Shown piece after piece: positions 31,041-39,379 of a stretch of DNA of 44,622 nt. A model generated the notes under the pieces. The model was not told the origin of the DNA and ran no database searches. It worked only from the letters and a program-made list of their open reading frames with translations. This DNA comes from Rhodoluna sp. Its GTDB lineage: Bacteria; Actinomycetota; Actinomycetes; Actinomycetales; Microbacteriaceae. The translations under genes were made by a program, and so were the position numbers. Every line of letters begins with the position of its first letter. The first letter of the stretch is position 1. The stretch spans positions 1-44,622 of the forward strand of contig JAURKU010000004.1 in assembly GCA_030831605.1 (NCBI GenBank). Reading direction: 5' to 3'.

Positions 31041-32256
31041 CAAATTTGATTTGACTGGCGGCTACTACCACCGCACAGATTCCCCCGACCACCATCGGCA
31101 AAGTTATATCGATCTTGCCAATCAGTCCTCCGACTAAACCACCGACGGGCATTAGGCCCCAGACAAAAGTCCTTCGGATGCCATGGATCCTTCCAAAAAT
31201 CTCGTTTGGAATCATCAGATGGTAGGTGGACATCAGCAGGATATTCCACTGGGCGATAAAAAAACCATGAACCAAGCTGGCCAGGACAAACCAAGTCACA
31301 TTCGGTGCTAGACCTGCAATCAGCAGGGCAAATGATGAAGCGGGCAAGCTAATAGCGAGTGCTTGGCTTCGACCGAATCGATTGGAAAGTTTTGGCGAAG
31401 CAAAAGCGCCAACCAAAGCACCGACCGCTAGTGGCAGCATTACCCAACCGTAGCCAGCTTCAGGGACTTTGAGGTGGTCGAGGATGAAAAGCACCAGGGT
31501 GGCCTGGCCCATGGCGTAAAAAAGCGCTACCGCTCCGGTAACAATCACCAGCCGTAACAGCGGTTTGTGGCCAATAAGGTAATCCAAGGCCACTTTGATC
31601 TCAACGCTGAGTTTAGGCCGATCAGATTTAGCGGTGAACTTCCCCTGTAGGGCATCTCTAGCCAGGCTGAATATCAAGACTGCGGCAACCACATAGCAAA
31701 GGGCTAATCCCATAAATGGCGAAGCGGTAAATACTACGTAGAGCACTCCGCCAAGTGGGACACCGATAAAACTCTGCATCACGGTATCGGCGATCTGCAG
31801 CTTTGAGTTCCCGCGCTCAAGCTGGTTTCCCTTGAGTAGGGTTGGGATGCTCGACTGGGTGGCGGTGTCGTAAACCACTTCAGATACGCCGAAGCAAAAA
31901 GTTAAGAGCATCAGCATCCAAAGAGACAAACCGCCGGAAAGAATCAAGGCTGCAATGGTTGCCCCAATTAACACACGACTGATTTGGACCAAGAGCATAG
32001 CCAGTCGTCGATTTACACGGTCAAGAATAGCCCCCAGCGGTATCGCCAAAAACAACCAGGGTAAAAGCATCATGTTTGACTGAATAGCAATCAGAACCGG
32101 ATCTCGAGTAAGCGAAGCGGCTAAAAGAGGTATTGCTGCCCCCGCCAAACCATCAGCAAATTTAGAGAACATAGCTGCCGACCAGAGCCTGTTAAAACTT
32201 ACCCCCAAGGATCCAGCTTCTGCTTTGACGCTCACTTTGAATAGCCTATCTGGCAT
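31021..32256 (-). CDS. MFS transporter (MFS_3/enterobactin exporter-like)
   Basis: 'NRLWSAAMFSKFADGLAGAAIPLLAASLTRDPVLIA' is typical of this MFS group; about 12 TM segments. Confidence 0.86.
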   Translation of the reverse strand: MPDRLFKVSVKAEAGSLGVSFNRLWSAAMFSKFADGLAGAAIPLLAASLTRDPVLIAIQSNMMLLPWLFLAIPLGAILDRVNRRLAMLLVQISRVLIGATIAALILSGGLSLWMLMLLTFCFGVSEVVYDTATQSSIPTLLKGNQLERGNSKLQIADTVMQSFIGVPLGGVLYVVFTASPFMGLALCYVVAAVLIFSLARDALQGKFTAKSDRPKLSVEIKVALDYLIGHKPLLRLVIVTGAVALFYAMGQATLVLFILDHLKVPEAGYGWVMLPLAVGALVGAFASPKLSNRFGRSQALAISLPASSFALLIAGLAPNVTWFVLASLVHGFFIAQWNILLMSTYHLMIPNEIFGRIHGIRRTFVWGLMPVGGLVGGLIGKIDITLPMVVGGICAVVVAASQIKFVSSIRT

Positions 32257-32265
32257 AAAGAAAGA

Positions 32266-32286
32266 CCCCGGTTATAAAAACCGGGG
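32266..32286 (-). terminator. Intrinsic terminator-like hairpin downstream of the Lys/Ala-rich gene
   Basis: CCCCGGTT-ATAAA-AACCGGGG perfect 8-bp stem, T-rich run following on the minus strand (GTCTTTCTTT). Confidence 0.75.
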
Positions 32287-32305
32287 CCCAACTGCTTAAA
32301 AGAAA

Positions 32306-32956
32306 TTACTTCTTCTTAGCAACAGCCTTCTTTGCAGCTGCCTTCTTAGGTGCAGCCTTCTTTGCAACAGTCTTCTTTGCAACTGCCTTCTTAGGTGCAG
32401 CCTTCTTTGCAACTGTCTTCTTAGCAGCAGCCTTCTTAGGTGCAGCCTTCTTAGCTACAGCCTTCTTTGGTGCAGCCTTCTTAGCAGCAGCCTTCTTAGC
32501 TACAGCCTTCTTTGGTGCAGCCTTCTTAGCAACAGTCTTCTTTGCAACTGTCTTCTTGGCTACGGTCTTCTTTGCAACTGCCTTCTTAGCAGCTGGCTTC
32601 TTAGCCGCTACCTTCTTGGCAGGTGCAGCCTTCTTTGCAGCAGGCTTCTTAGCAGCAGGCTTCTTAGCCACTGCCTTCTTTGCTTTGGTTGTTGCCACTT
32701 TCGCTCCTTTGTTAATGGCCTTTTCGGCCTTAGCAGTGATCGTAGGAGTTGCTTTCGCTACTTTCACTACACCTTTGTTTATCGCCTTTACGGCTTTTGC
32801 AGTTACTACAGGTGTTGCCTTTTCAATTGCATTTGCTGTCTTAACTACAACATCTTTTGCTTTGTCTTCGACGTCATCAACGACTTCAGCGACATCTTTC
32901 TTTAGTTCTTTGGCACGACGACGTCCGCCGCGTACCAAGTCATCTAATAATCCCAT
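32306..32956 (-). CDS. Lysine/alanine-rich histone H1-like protein
   Basis: 216 aa; N-terminal '[37 protein letters not shown]' then long [14 protein letters not shown] repeats; RBS AGGAAAG. Confidence 0.82.
   Translation of the reverse strand: MGLLDDLVRGGRRRAKELKKDVAEVVDDVEDKAKDVVVKTANAIEKATPVVTAKAVKAINKGVVKVAKATPTITAKAEKAINKGAKVATTKAKKAVAKKPAAKKPAAKKAAPAKKVAAKKPAAKKAVAKKTVAKKTVAKKTVAKKAAPKKAVAKKAAAKKAAPKKAVAKKAAPKKAAAKKTVAKKAAPKKAVAKKTVAKKAAPKKAAAKKAVAKKK
32313..32690. repeat. Degenerate short-unit (15/30 nt) tandem repeat region within the Lys/Ala-rich gene
   Basis: Repeated blocks 'gcagccttcttaggtgcagccttctttgcaacagtcttcttt' with 15-nt periodicity visible by eye. Confidence 0.85.
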
Positions 32957-33060
32957 TTGTCAACTTTCCTAACTGTTGGGTCTATTTAAGATTAGTGGAA
33001 CTTATAAAGCAAGTGCACGAAATTTTGGTATTGATTTTCATACATTTTTATTGCAATTTT

Positions 33061-33456
33061 TTACCCGTTTGCGCGTCTTCTTTTCAAAATTTCATCAAGA
33101 TTTTCAGAACTAATTTTTGCTTTTTCTTCACGAGCTTTATCTAAATCTTTTACCTCAGCCCAAGGAACGTTTTCGATGCTTCCAATTCGAGCTGAAAGTG
33201 GATCTGGTAGTCGATTAATTACAACTTTTTCTGCTACAGGTGCAGGCGATACCTCTGCCTGAAGCCCTTTATTTATAGGGGTTGTAGCGATTGTGGTGTA
33301 TTTCAACGGTCTAGCAGCCACAGATCCGCTCCGCTGGGTCCTAGTTGATTTGGTTTTAACACTTTTCTCGCGACGTTGGCCGGTTGGAGTCATGAAAGTT
33401 AACCAAAGTACGGCAATCACGAGTAAGAGAATGCCACCTGATCCAAAAGCTTCCAT
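33061..33456 (-). CDS. Small single-TM protein with basic juxtamembrane region; possible SepX/GlpR-like
   Basis: 'MEAFGSGGILLLVIAVLWLTFMTPTGQRREKSVKTK' N-terminal TM followed by basic stretch; encoded directly downstream of a rimJ-like GNAT. Confidence 0.6.
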   Translation of the reverse strand: MEAFGSGGILLLVIAVLWLTFMTPTGQRREKSVKTKSTRTQRSGSVAARPLKYTTIATTPINKGLQAEVSPAPVAEKVVINRLPDPLSARIGSIENVPWAEVKDLDKAREEKAKISSENLDEILKRRRANG

Positions 33457-33525
33457 GTCTCTAGGGTATTTAACAATCGGCTAAGAGAAATTACCTGTCG
33501 GCGTGTCTAAATTGACTAATTTTTG

Positions 33526-34131
33526 TCAAAAATCGTAAGAAATTTTCGGAACTTCGCCTCTGAGCCATCGATTCAAAACTCCGCCTGGGACTTCATCAGC
33601 GGTCAAAGCAAAAATCAAATGATCCCGCCAATCATTGTTGATGTGGATGAATCTTTGCTTGAGCCCTTCATGTCTTAGCCCGAGCTTCTGAACCACTCTT
33701 AGGCTCGGTTTATTCTCCGGTCGAATTGCAATTTCGACTCGATGCAAACCAACAGAGCTGAACACGTAGTCCATAGCAAGCGCAACAGCGGTTGGCGTGA
33801 TCCCCCGACCAGCTACCTCAGGAACAATCCAATAGCCGAGCACACAGGAGGAGACCGAACCGTGCAGAATATTTGCAACGTTTAGTTGCCCAACTATCTC
33901 GTTGCGATACAAAATAACAAACGGTAGCGATTCGTTTCGATCTAGTTGCCTCAGTAGCGCTCTGATCTGAACTTTAAAGTCAAAAGATGTTGGCCCGTGC
34001 GGATTGGTAGCTTCCCACGGTCTTAGCCACTCTCGATTTGATAGCACCAAACGTTCCAAGGTCTTTGCATCGCGCGGCCTAACTAATCGCAGACTCACAT
34101 CTTGGTGAGTTAGTGCAAAAAAGTTATTCAT
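33526..34131 (-). CDS. GNAT N-acetyltransferase (RimJ/RimL-like)
   Basis: 'VSLRLVRPRDAKTLERLVLSNREWLRPWEATNP...LGYWIVPEVAGRGITPTAVALAMDYVFSSVGLHRVEIAIRPENKPSLRVVQKLGLRHEG'. Start set at MNNFFALTHQDV. Confidence 0.9.
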   Translation of the reverse strand: MNNFFALTHQDVSLRLVRPRDAKTLERLVLSNREWLRPWEATNPHGPTSFDFKVQIRALLRQLDRNESLPFVILYRNEIVGQLNVANILHGSVSSCVLGYWIVPEVAGRGITPTAVALAMDYVFSSVGLHRVEIAIRPENKPSLRVVQKLGLRHEGLKQRFIHINNDWRDHLIFALTADEVPGGVLNRWLRGEVPKISYDF

Positions 34132-34149
34132 GCTGGATAGATTAGTGCC

Positions 34150-34656
34150 ATGAATGAAATCGCAGAGCAAAAAGCGCAATTACGAGAGCAAATTCTCAGC
34201 GCTAGAAAACTGCGAATTTCAAATGAGGCCGATTTATTTACTCAAAACTTGCTAAAAGTGGTCGCCGAAATCAAACCTAAGCGAGTGGCGATTTACCAGG
34301 CTTACAAAAGCGAACCGCAAACAGCAGGTTTCATCAAGGCGGTCGATTTAGCTGTTTTAGTGCCAATAACTGTAGATGCGGAAAACTTGCTTTGGCAGAA
34401 CTTTGAAACAAAGCAACCAGCCGAATTGAATGACGGGGACCTAGTTTTCATACCGGCGTTGGCAGTCGATAAATCTGGTAATCGACTGGGTAGAGGCAAG
34501 GCATATTTTGACCGAGCGCTGGGAAATAGCCCAGCAGGGGTAGTGGTCTATGCCGTGATATTTGAAGAAGAGTATTTAGACCAAATTCCCATCGAGGTCC
34601 ATGATCGCAAAGTTGCCGGTGTGGTAAGTGAAGCCGCAATTCACAAAATAAACTAG
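34150..34656 (+). CDS. 5-formyltetrahydrofolate cyclo-ligase
   Basis: 'AQLREQILSARKL', 'LVFIPALAVDKSGNRLGRGKAYFDRAL'. Confidence 0.91.
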   Translation: MNEIAEQKAQLREQILSARKLRISNEADLFTQNLLKVVAEIKPKRVAIYQAYKSEPQTAGFIKAVDLAVLVPITVDAENLLWQNFETKQPAELNDGDLVFIPALAVDKSGNRLGRGKAYFDRALGNSPAGVVVYAVIFEEEYLDQIPIEVHDRKVAGVVSEAAIHKIN

Positions 34657-34660
34657 ATAA

Positions 34661-34855
34661 ATGCCCACCTACAGTTACCGTTGCGATAGTTGTGTCGAAG
34701 AGTTTGAGGTTACTCAAGCAATCACCGACAAAGCTCTCGAGAAGTGCCCGAAGTGCTCTGGCAAGGTGGTTAAGATTTTTGGCAAGGTCGGTATCAGTTT
34801 CAAGGGAACCGGCTTTTACCGCACCGACAACACTGCTCCGCCTAAGACCGATTAG
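34661..34855 (+). CDS. FmdB family zinc-ribbon protein
   Basis: MPTYSYRCDSCVEEFEVTQAITDKALEKCPKCSGKVVKIFGKVGISFKGTGFYRTD. Confidence 0.93.
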   Translation: MPTYSYRCDSCVEEFEVTQAITDKALEKCPKCSGKVVKIFGKVGISFKGTGFYRTDNTAPPKTD

Positions 34856-37800
34856 CCCCAGTGCGGGGGTTTATCATCCCGTAGCCGCTGATCATTAGAA
34901 GATGGTGTATCTCCCCAAGCCTGATCAGTATCTTCAAAGACACGTTTGACCGGTTGGGTATTTAGCATGGTTGGCGTGATTTCAACTCCAAGGCGAATAC
35001 CAATTCGTTCGGCTACCGATTGTGGGTCGCTAAAGACCTCAAAGGAATAGACCCGCTGGTAGCTCCAGCCCAAATGGCGAAGCAGAGCAGGACGTAATCT
35101 GATTCTTTCGGTCAACGCTAAATCAGTATTTGACCAGTCTGGTTCAACAACCAGTGCCTGATTACCGTATGAGGCAACTAGTGGCAATCTCCTGCCAAAT
35201 CCTTCAACAACACGAATTCCAAATCGCTTTAACCTTCTGGATAAATCAGCCAGCATCGGATCCGAATCAAAAGTATCGGTTTCCTCAGCATCGTTATAGA
35301 TAGGTTTTAACAGCACTTCTAGATACTTACTAGCACTACCGTCCACAAGCTCCGGCAAATCATAAGCGCTGAAACAGCTAACAATTGTCATGCGATATCT
35401 AGCACTTACCAGCATGTTGGCCAGCCACCGTTTGGCATCTGCCTCGTTTAGCAAACCAAAATGAGGCAGGACCTTACCGTGACTGGTTCGACCGAAACCG
35501 ATACTGAATATAATCCGATCGGCCAACCGGTGGTTCAGATCGGAAAGGCTGGCAATCTCAAATTTCTCTCGACCGTGCTTTTGGAAAAATTCCATTAGTT
35601 CCGGCTTAGCCTCCAGAGCTAATTGCAGGCGAAGGTGCAGATTTTCGACGTGCAATTTGCTAGCGCTAACTACCAGAAGTGACTGTTCGGGATGGTTTAG
35701 CACATGCTCGGTGATCAGTTCGACTACTTTTTGAACTTCGGCATCTGGTGATTCCGTGCTGGCCGAGCGGTTGGCGTTTGGACGAGTATCGCCATCGACT
35801 ATGACTAGTTCTAAAGCGGACTTTCCATCAAATTCGTTAGCCGTCGGTTCAAGCTCAAGCCGACCCTGGTAGAACTCGCGGTTTAATAGTTGCCCGAACA
35901 GCTGGCCTTTTAGGCGGTAGGAAGTTTTGAGCACCTCTTTGTCAAAGCTCTTCGCAACAGTTTCAAAGCAACTTTCCAATTGGCTAGTGCCGTAATCAAG
36001 CTGGTCAACCCACTCCACCGTAAAGCCATCAGGCTCGGCAATCATCGGATCACCGAAGGCAATGATCTGTTTGCCCCTGATGATTCCGGCGAGGTTATCG
36101 CTTAGGGTTGTGCCCGCGGCATCCATAACAATTACCAGGTCAAAATCCGCTTCCGCAGTTAGTTCCTCGGACACCTCGTAAGGCGATGCGGCGATGTGAT
36201 TGGCTGTGCTCCCCCAAATGCCTCTAGTGGCAGCCGAAATTATCGGCAGTGAATCAACCCGCTGGCGCAGCAGAAGTTTCAGAGCGTCAGTCTGGCTCTG
36301 GTTGGCTTCGGTGGCATCAATAAAGGAAATCTTGCTTCGATAAGAAATCTCCCTACGTGCCTCCAACTGCATACGCTGATCCGCCTTGACGAAGTTAGAT
36401 TCGAGCTCGGCAAGGAATTCAGGTGAATAGCTAGCAAATGCATTGTCCCCGCTCAGAAGATACTCCAAGGCGGAAAGCCACCAGCACTGGTCAAACTCGG
36501 CAACCAGGTCCTCATTTTTGACTGCATTCGCTGCCAGCGAGCGAAGCAGGGCATCAAGGCCAGCTTCGCTGATTCTGGCGCGCAGATTGTTTTTAGCCAG
36601 CAGGTTATCAAGCGGTTTGGTCTGGGTTGCCAGGTTCTTTAGAGTTTGGCTGAGTAGCGCTATTTCTAGCTCAATCAGATTAGGTCTATCCGGATCAGGG
36701 TCGAGATGAGAATCGAGTTTTATCAAATCTGCAACAAGTGATTGGTAAATCACCTGAGCGTCATCGATACCCATCGGCACGGTCGGTCTAATTGGTTCAG
36801 TGCATAGCGTTTGCCATCTGGCTGCTTGCTCTTCAATTTGAATCAGCGAGGTGTGTAGATCTGGGACGCTAACACCAGCCCGAACATACTCTTTGACATG
36901 TTTACTCAAAGCCCTTCTGGTCTTGCCAGACATCGAGCTTTTCTCTTTACGCGGGCTAGTCGCCTGAATCAAATCAGTTAGCGGCCGATCAAATACCTCT
37001 GGTTTGAACCGATCCAAGGTGTTGCGAATGTTGATGAGTAACCGCAGATATTCCCCCCACTGCGCAACGTTGTGTGCTTTCGGGAAATGGACCTGGTCGG
37101 AAATTTCATCTAGCCTGGAACCGAAATTCGGTAGCACATCCTCGGCTAGCCGTTCGGCTAGAGCTACCGCTCTTGGCGCTTCCGCAGGGTCATCAAATTT
37201 GGCATTGAACCAGGGACTAATTTTGTTTTGCTCTTCGAACTCTCCTAGTTCGATCGCCTCCTGCAGTAGGGCTATTGCTTGGCTTCGATTTCTAGTTTCA
37301 AATAGCGCTGGCCCGATAATTCGGGCAGTCGTTTTAGGTGGTTTCGGTAATGCGCTGAGCACAGCTAGCTTCTCTAGAGCTTGACTAATGCTGATTCCTA
37401 ATACGGGATGTTCTAGATGCAAACTCTCGTAGTACTTCTCTAATTCGGCAATTGCCCGGTCACGCGCTGACCTCGCTGCAGCCATATCTGCTTGTTCTGA
37501 TTTTTCGAACCTGGAAATTGCCGAAACAAGATCCAGCCAGCAAGAGTGCGCTCTAACCAGTAATCCGTTTAATCCAAACTGTGAAAGCCGGTCAGCTAAT
37601 TCATTTAGTGTCTGCCGACGCGGGGCTAGAACCAGAGCCCTCTTCCCTTGAGAGCTAAGTGCACCGAGAATATTCGCAACTGTCTGGGTATAACCGGTAC
37701 CGGGCAGAGTCTCAACGGCAAAGTTATCGCCGTTTAGCGCTCTGCTGATAATTCTGCTCTGCTCCTGATCAGCATCGCCTGCCAACAGCGGAGCTAGCTT

Positions 37801-38490
37801 CTGCTCGTTGATGATTTCGCCGTTTATCTCAAGCAGCTTTTTTGCTAAATCATTTGGGCCACTTATTTCATTGAGCATCAAAGTCGGTGCAATAGTGGCG
37901 TTAGTAACGACCAGGGTTCGTTGTATTTCAAGTTCTGGAACAGCTTTGGTTGATTCGGAAACAAAACTCAATAGCGTAATCGGAGCTAAGTCACTCGAAT
38001 CAACATATAGCTTCAGTAGCCGGGTCACATCGAGGTTGATGTTGAACTCTCGTTTTAGAGTCAGAATCAATGCGGGGTTTACCATCGGGGATCCAGTTAG
38101 CACCAATTCAAAATCGGCACCCTTGCGAATGAGCTCGGCTTGCCACATCACTATCGGCATTCGGAGATCTAATTTCAGCGGGCTGAAATCCACTGCACCG
38201 GCAAGTAAGAAGAGGCTGTCGATTCCAAAGTTAGTGGCCAGCCGCTCACTTTTTAGCTTTATCCTTCTGGCCTCAGTAAGTGCCTTGGAATAAGCAATTG
38301 GGTCGCGGACTAGATTTACCAACAAGCCGCGGTGACTCTTAGTGAACAGGGAGAGGCCAACTGGATGGGCTCGCTCTAAATTGACTAGGCCGGAAACTTC
38401 TGTATCCAAATTGGTCAGCGGGTTAGGACCACCGATGGCTCGAACCTGTTCCAGCCAAATTTCAAAGCCCTGCTTGGATTTATCAGTCAT
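34852..38490 (-). CDS. DUF4011-type SF1 helicase-like protein, apparently with degenerate ATPase motifs
   Basis: 1212-aa intact ORF. 'VETLPGTGYTQTVANILGALSSQGKRALVLAPRRQTLNELADRL', 'FDLVIVMDAAGTTLSDNLAGIIRGKQIIAFGDPM', 'FSIGFGRTSHGKVLPHFGLLNEADAKRWLANMLVSARYRMTIVS' and C-terminal 'IRLRPALLRHLGWSYQRVYSFEVFSDP' align with that family's layout. Confidence 0.72.
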   Translation of the reverse strand: MTDKSKQGFEIWLEQVRAIGGPNPLTNLDTEVSGLVNLERAHPVGLSLFTKSHRGLLVNLVRDPIAYSKALTEARRIKLKSERLATNFGIDSLFLLAGAVDFSPLKLDLRMPIVMWQAELIRKGADFELVLTGSPMVNPALILTLKREFNINLDVTRLLKLYVDSSDLAPITLLSFVSESTKAVPELEIQRTLVVTNATIAPTLMLNEISGPNDLAKKLLEINGEIINEQKLAPLLAGDADQEQSRIISRALNGDNFAVETLPGTGYTQTVANILGALSSQGKRALVLAPRRQTLNELADRLSQFGLNGLLVRAHSCWLDLVSAISRFEKSEQADMAAARSARDRAIAELEKYYESLHLEHPVLGISISQALEKLAVLSALPKPPKTTARIIGPALFETRNRSQAIALLQEAIELGEFEEQNKISPWFNAKFDDPAEAPRAVALAERLAEDVLPNFGSRLDEISDQVHFPKAHNVAQWGEYLRLLINIRNTLDRFKPEVFDRPLTDLIQATSPRKEKSSMSGKTRRALSKHVKEYVRAGVSVPDLHTSLIQIEEQAARWQTLCTEPIRPTVPMGIDDAQVIYQSLVADLIKLDSHLDPDPDRPNLIELEIALLSQTLKNLATQTKPLDNLLAKNNLRARISEAGLDALLRSLAANAVKNEDLVAEFDQCWWLSALEYLLSGDNAFASYSPEFLAELESNFVKADQRMQLEARREISYRSKISFIDATEANQSQTDALKLLLRQRVDSLPIISAATRGIWGSTANHIAASPYEVSEELTAEADFDLVIVMDAAGTTLSDNLAGIIRGKQIIAFGDPMIAEPDGFTVEWVDQLDYGTSQLESCFETVAKSFDKEVLKTSYRLKGQLFGQLLNREFYQGRLELEPTANEFDGKSALELVIVDGDTRPNANRSASTESPDAEVQKVVELITEHVLNHPEQSLLVVSASKLHVENLHLRLQLALEAKPELMEFFQKHGREKFEIASLSDLNHRLADRIIFSIGFGRTSHGKVLPHFGLLNEADAKRWLANMLVSARYRMTIVSCFSAYDLPELVDGSASKYLEVLLKPIYNDAEETDTFDSDPMLADLSRRLKRFGIRVVEGFGRRLPLVASYGNQALVVEPDWSNTDLALTERIRLRPALLRHLGWSYQRVYSFEVFSDPQSVAERIGIRLGVEITPTMLNTQPVKRVFEDTDQAWGDTPSSNDQRLRDDKPPHWG

Positions 38491-38577
38491 TAGGCAACTA
38501 GCCTAACTTTCTCGAACCAATCGACATCGTAGGCTAGGCCTAGATTCGGGTAAGTTTGTAATTTGAAAAAGCATTTT

Positions 38578-38649
38578 GCCCTCGTAGCTCAGTGGATAGA
38601 GCAGTGGTTTCCTAAACCATGTGCGGAAGTTCGATTCTTCTCGGGGGCA
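38578..38649 (+). tRNA. tRNA-Arg (anticodon CCU)
   Basis: GCCCTCG...CGGGGGC acceptor, T arm GGAAG-TTCGATT-CTTCT, anticodon loop TTCCTAA. Confidence 0.92.
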
Positions 38650-38653
38650 CCGA

Positions 38654-39157
38654 TTAGGCAGCGTTGGATAAACGCAGATACTCATCCCATTCAGGTTCGA
38701 CGCGATCGGCTCCCCTGATCAACCAGGCTCCACCGGAAGGCATTTTTGGTGTGAAAGAGATTTGCCAGCCGAGTTCACTTAGGCTCTTATCGCCTTTGAT
38801 GTTGTTACAGCGAAGACAACATGCCACAAGGTTTTCCCAGCTGTCACTTCCACCGCGTGATTTCGGTTGCACGTGATCAACGGTATTAGCCGCTCGCTTG
38901 CAATAAGCACAGCGATAACCATCTCTGCGCAAAATTCCTCTTCGAGAAAGTGGAATGTTTCTAGAGCCTGGCACTCGAACATATCGACTTAGCAGAATCA
39001 CCGAAGGTAATTCGTATTCACCGGTTGCCGAGTGAACTTTTCTATCGGCTGAGCCTTCTAGCACAGTGGCCTTTTGATTTAGTACCAAAACGATTGCTCG
39101 CTTGAACGAGACCACAGCTAACGGCTCATAGCCGGCATTTAGAACCAAAGTACGCAA
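38654..39157 (-). CDS. HNH endonuclease family protein
   Basis: 'CAYCKRAANTVDHVQPKSRGGSDSWENLVACCLRCNNIKGDKSLSELGW' (HNH with CxxC pairs). TTG start with AAAGGAT upstream. Confidence 0.92.
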   Translation of the reverse strand: MRTLVLNAGYEPLAVVSFKRAIVLVLNQKATVLEGSADRKVHSATGEYELPSVILLSRYVRVPGSRNIPLSRRGILRRDGYRCAYCKRAANTVDHVQPKSRGGSDSWENLVACCLRCNNIKGDKSLSELGWQISFTPKMPSGGAWLIRGADRVEPEWDEYLRLSNAA

Positions 39158-39176
39158 TTGCTATCCTTTCGAAATC

Positions 39177-39195
39177 ACCTGCACGGATTGCAGGT
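39177..39195. promoter_or_regulatory. Perfect 7-bp dyad in HNH gene leader
   Basis: ACCTGCA-CGGAT-TGCAGGT just upstream of the HNH gene RBS. Confidence 0.6.
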
Positions 39196-39223
39196 TTTCG
39201 TTAAGTTAGCTATCTGCACCAAC

Positions 39224-39254
39224 AAAAAACGCGCCACCAACTAGTGGTGACGCG
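39224..39254 (-). terminator. Intrinsic terminator upstream of HNH gene; overlaps micro-ORF stop codon
   Basis: Minus strand CGCGTCACCA-CTAGT-TGGTGGCGCG-TTTTTTG: about 10-bp stem (one G-T) followed by a T run. Confidence 0.88.
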
Positions 39255-39333
39255 CAGCGGCCAGTGCCTCACAGGGACAGGTTATATGAAGGTGCCAGAA
39301 CTTGTGCTTGGCGGGCACATGTCTAACTTTCAT
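39241..39333 (-). CDS. Candidate 30-aa micro-ORF (His/Cys-rich leader-like peptide)
   Basis: ATG...TAG reading MKVRHVPAKHKFWHLHITCPCEALAAARHH*, preceded by AGGAAGAGATCA (SD-like). Not in the supplied ORF list because of its size. Confidence 0.5.
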   Translation of the reverse strand: MKVRHVPAKHKFWHLHITCPCEALAAARHH

Positions 39334-39379
39334 TGATCTCTTCCTGTTCGGGCAGATAAATAACTTGGATAAAGAGTAA

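Noticed and set aside
32556-32972. Plus-strand 138-aa ORF ([20 protein letters not shown]...) looking like a hydrophobic protein
   Set aside because: It is the antisense of the Lys/Ala repeat gene; AAG/GCN repeats give artificial Phe/Leu/Ala frames on the opposite strand. The minus-strand gene has a proper SD and domain logic.
33500-33540. TTGAC...GTCAA inverted repeat after the GNAT gene
   Set aside because: Short, AT-rich and lacking a clear T tract; not distinguishable from chance in AT-rich sequence.
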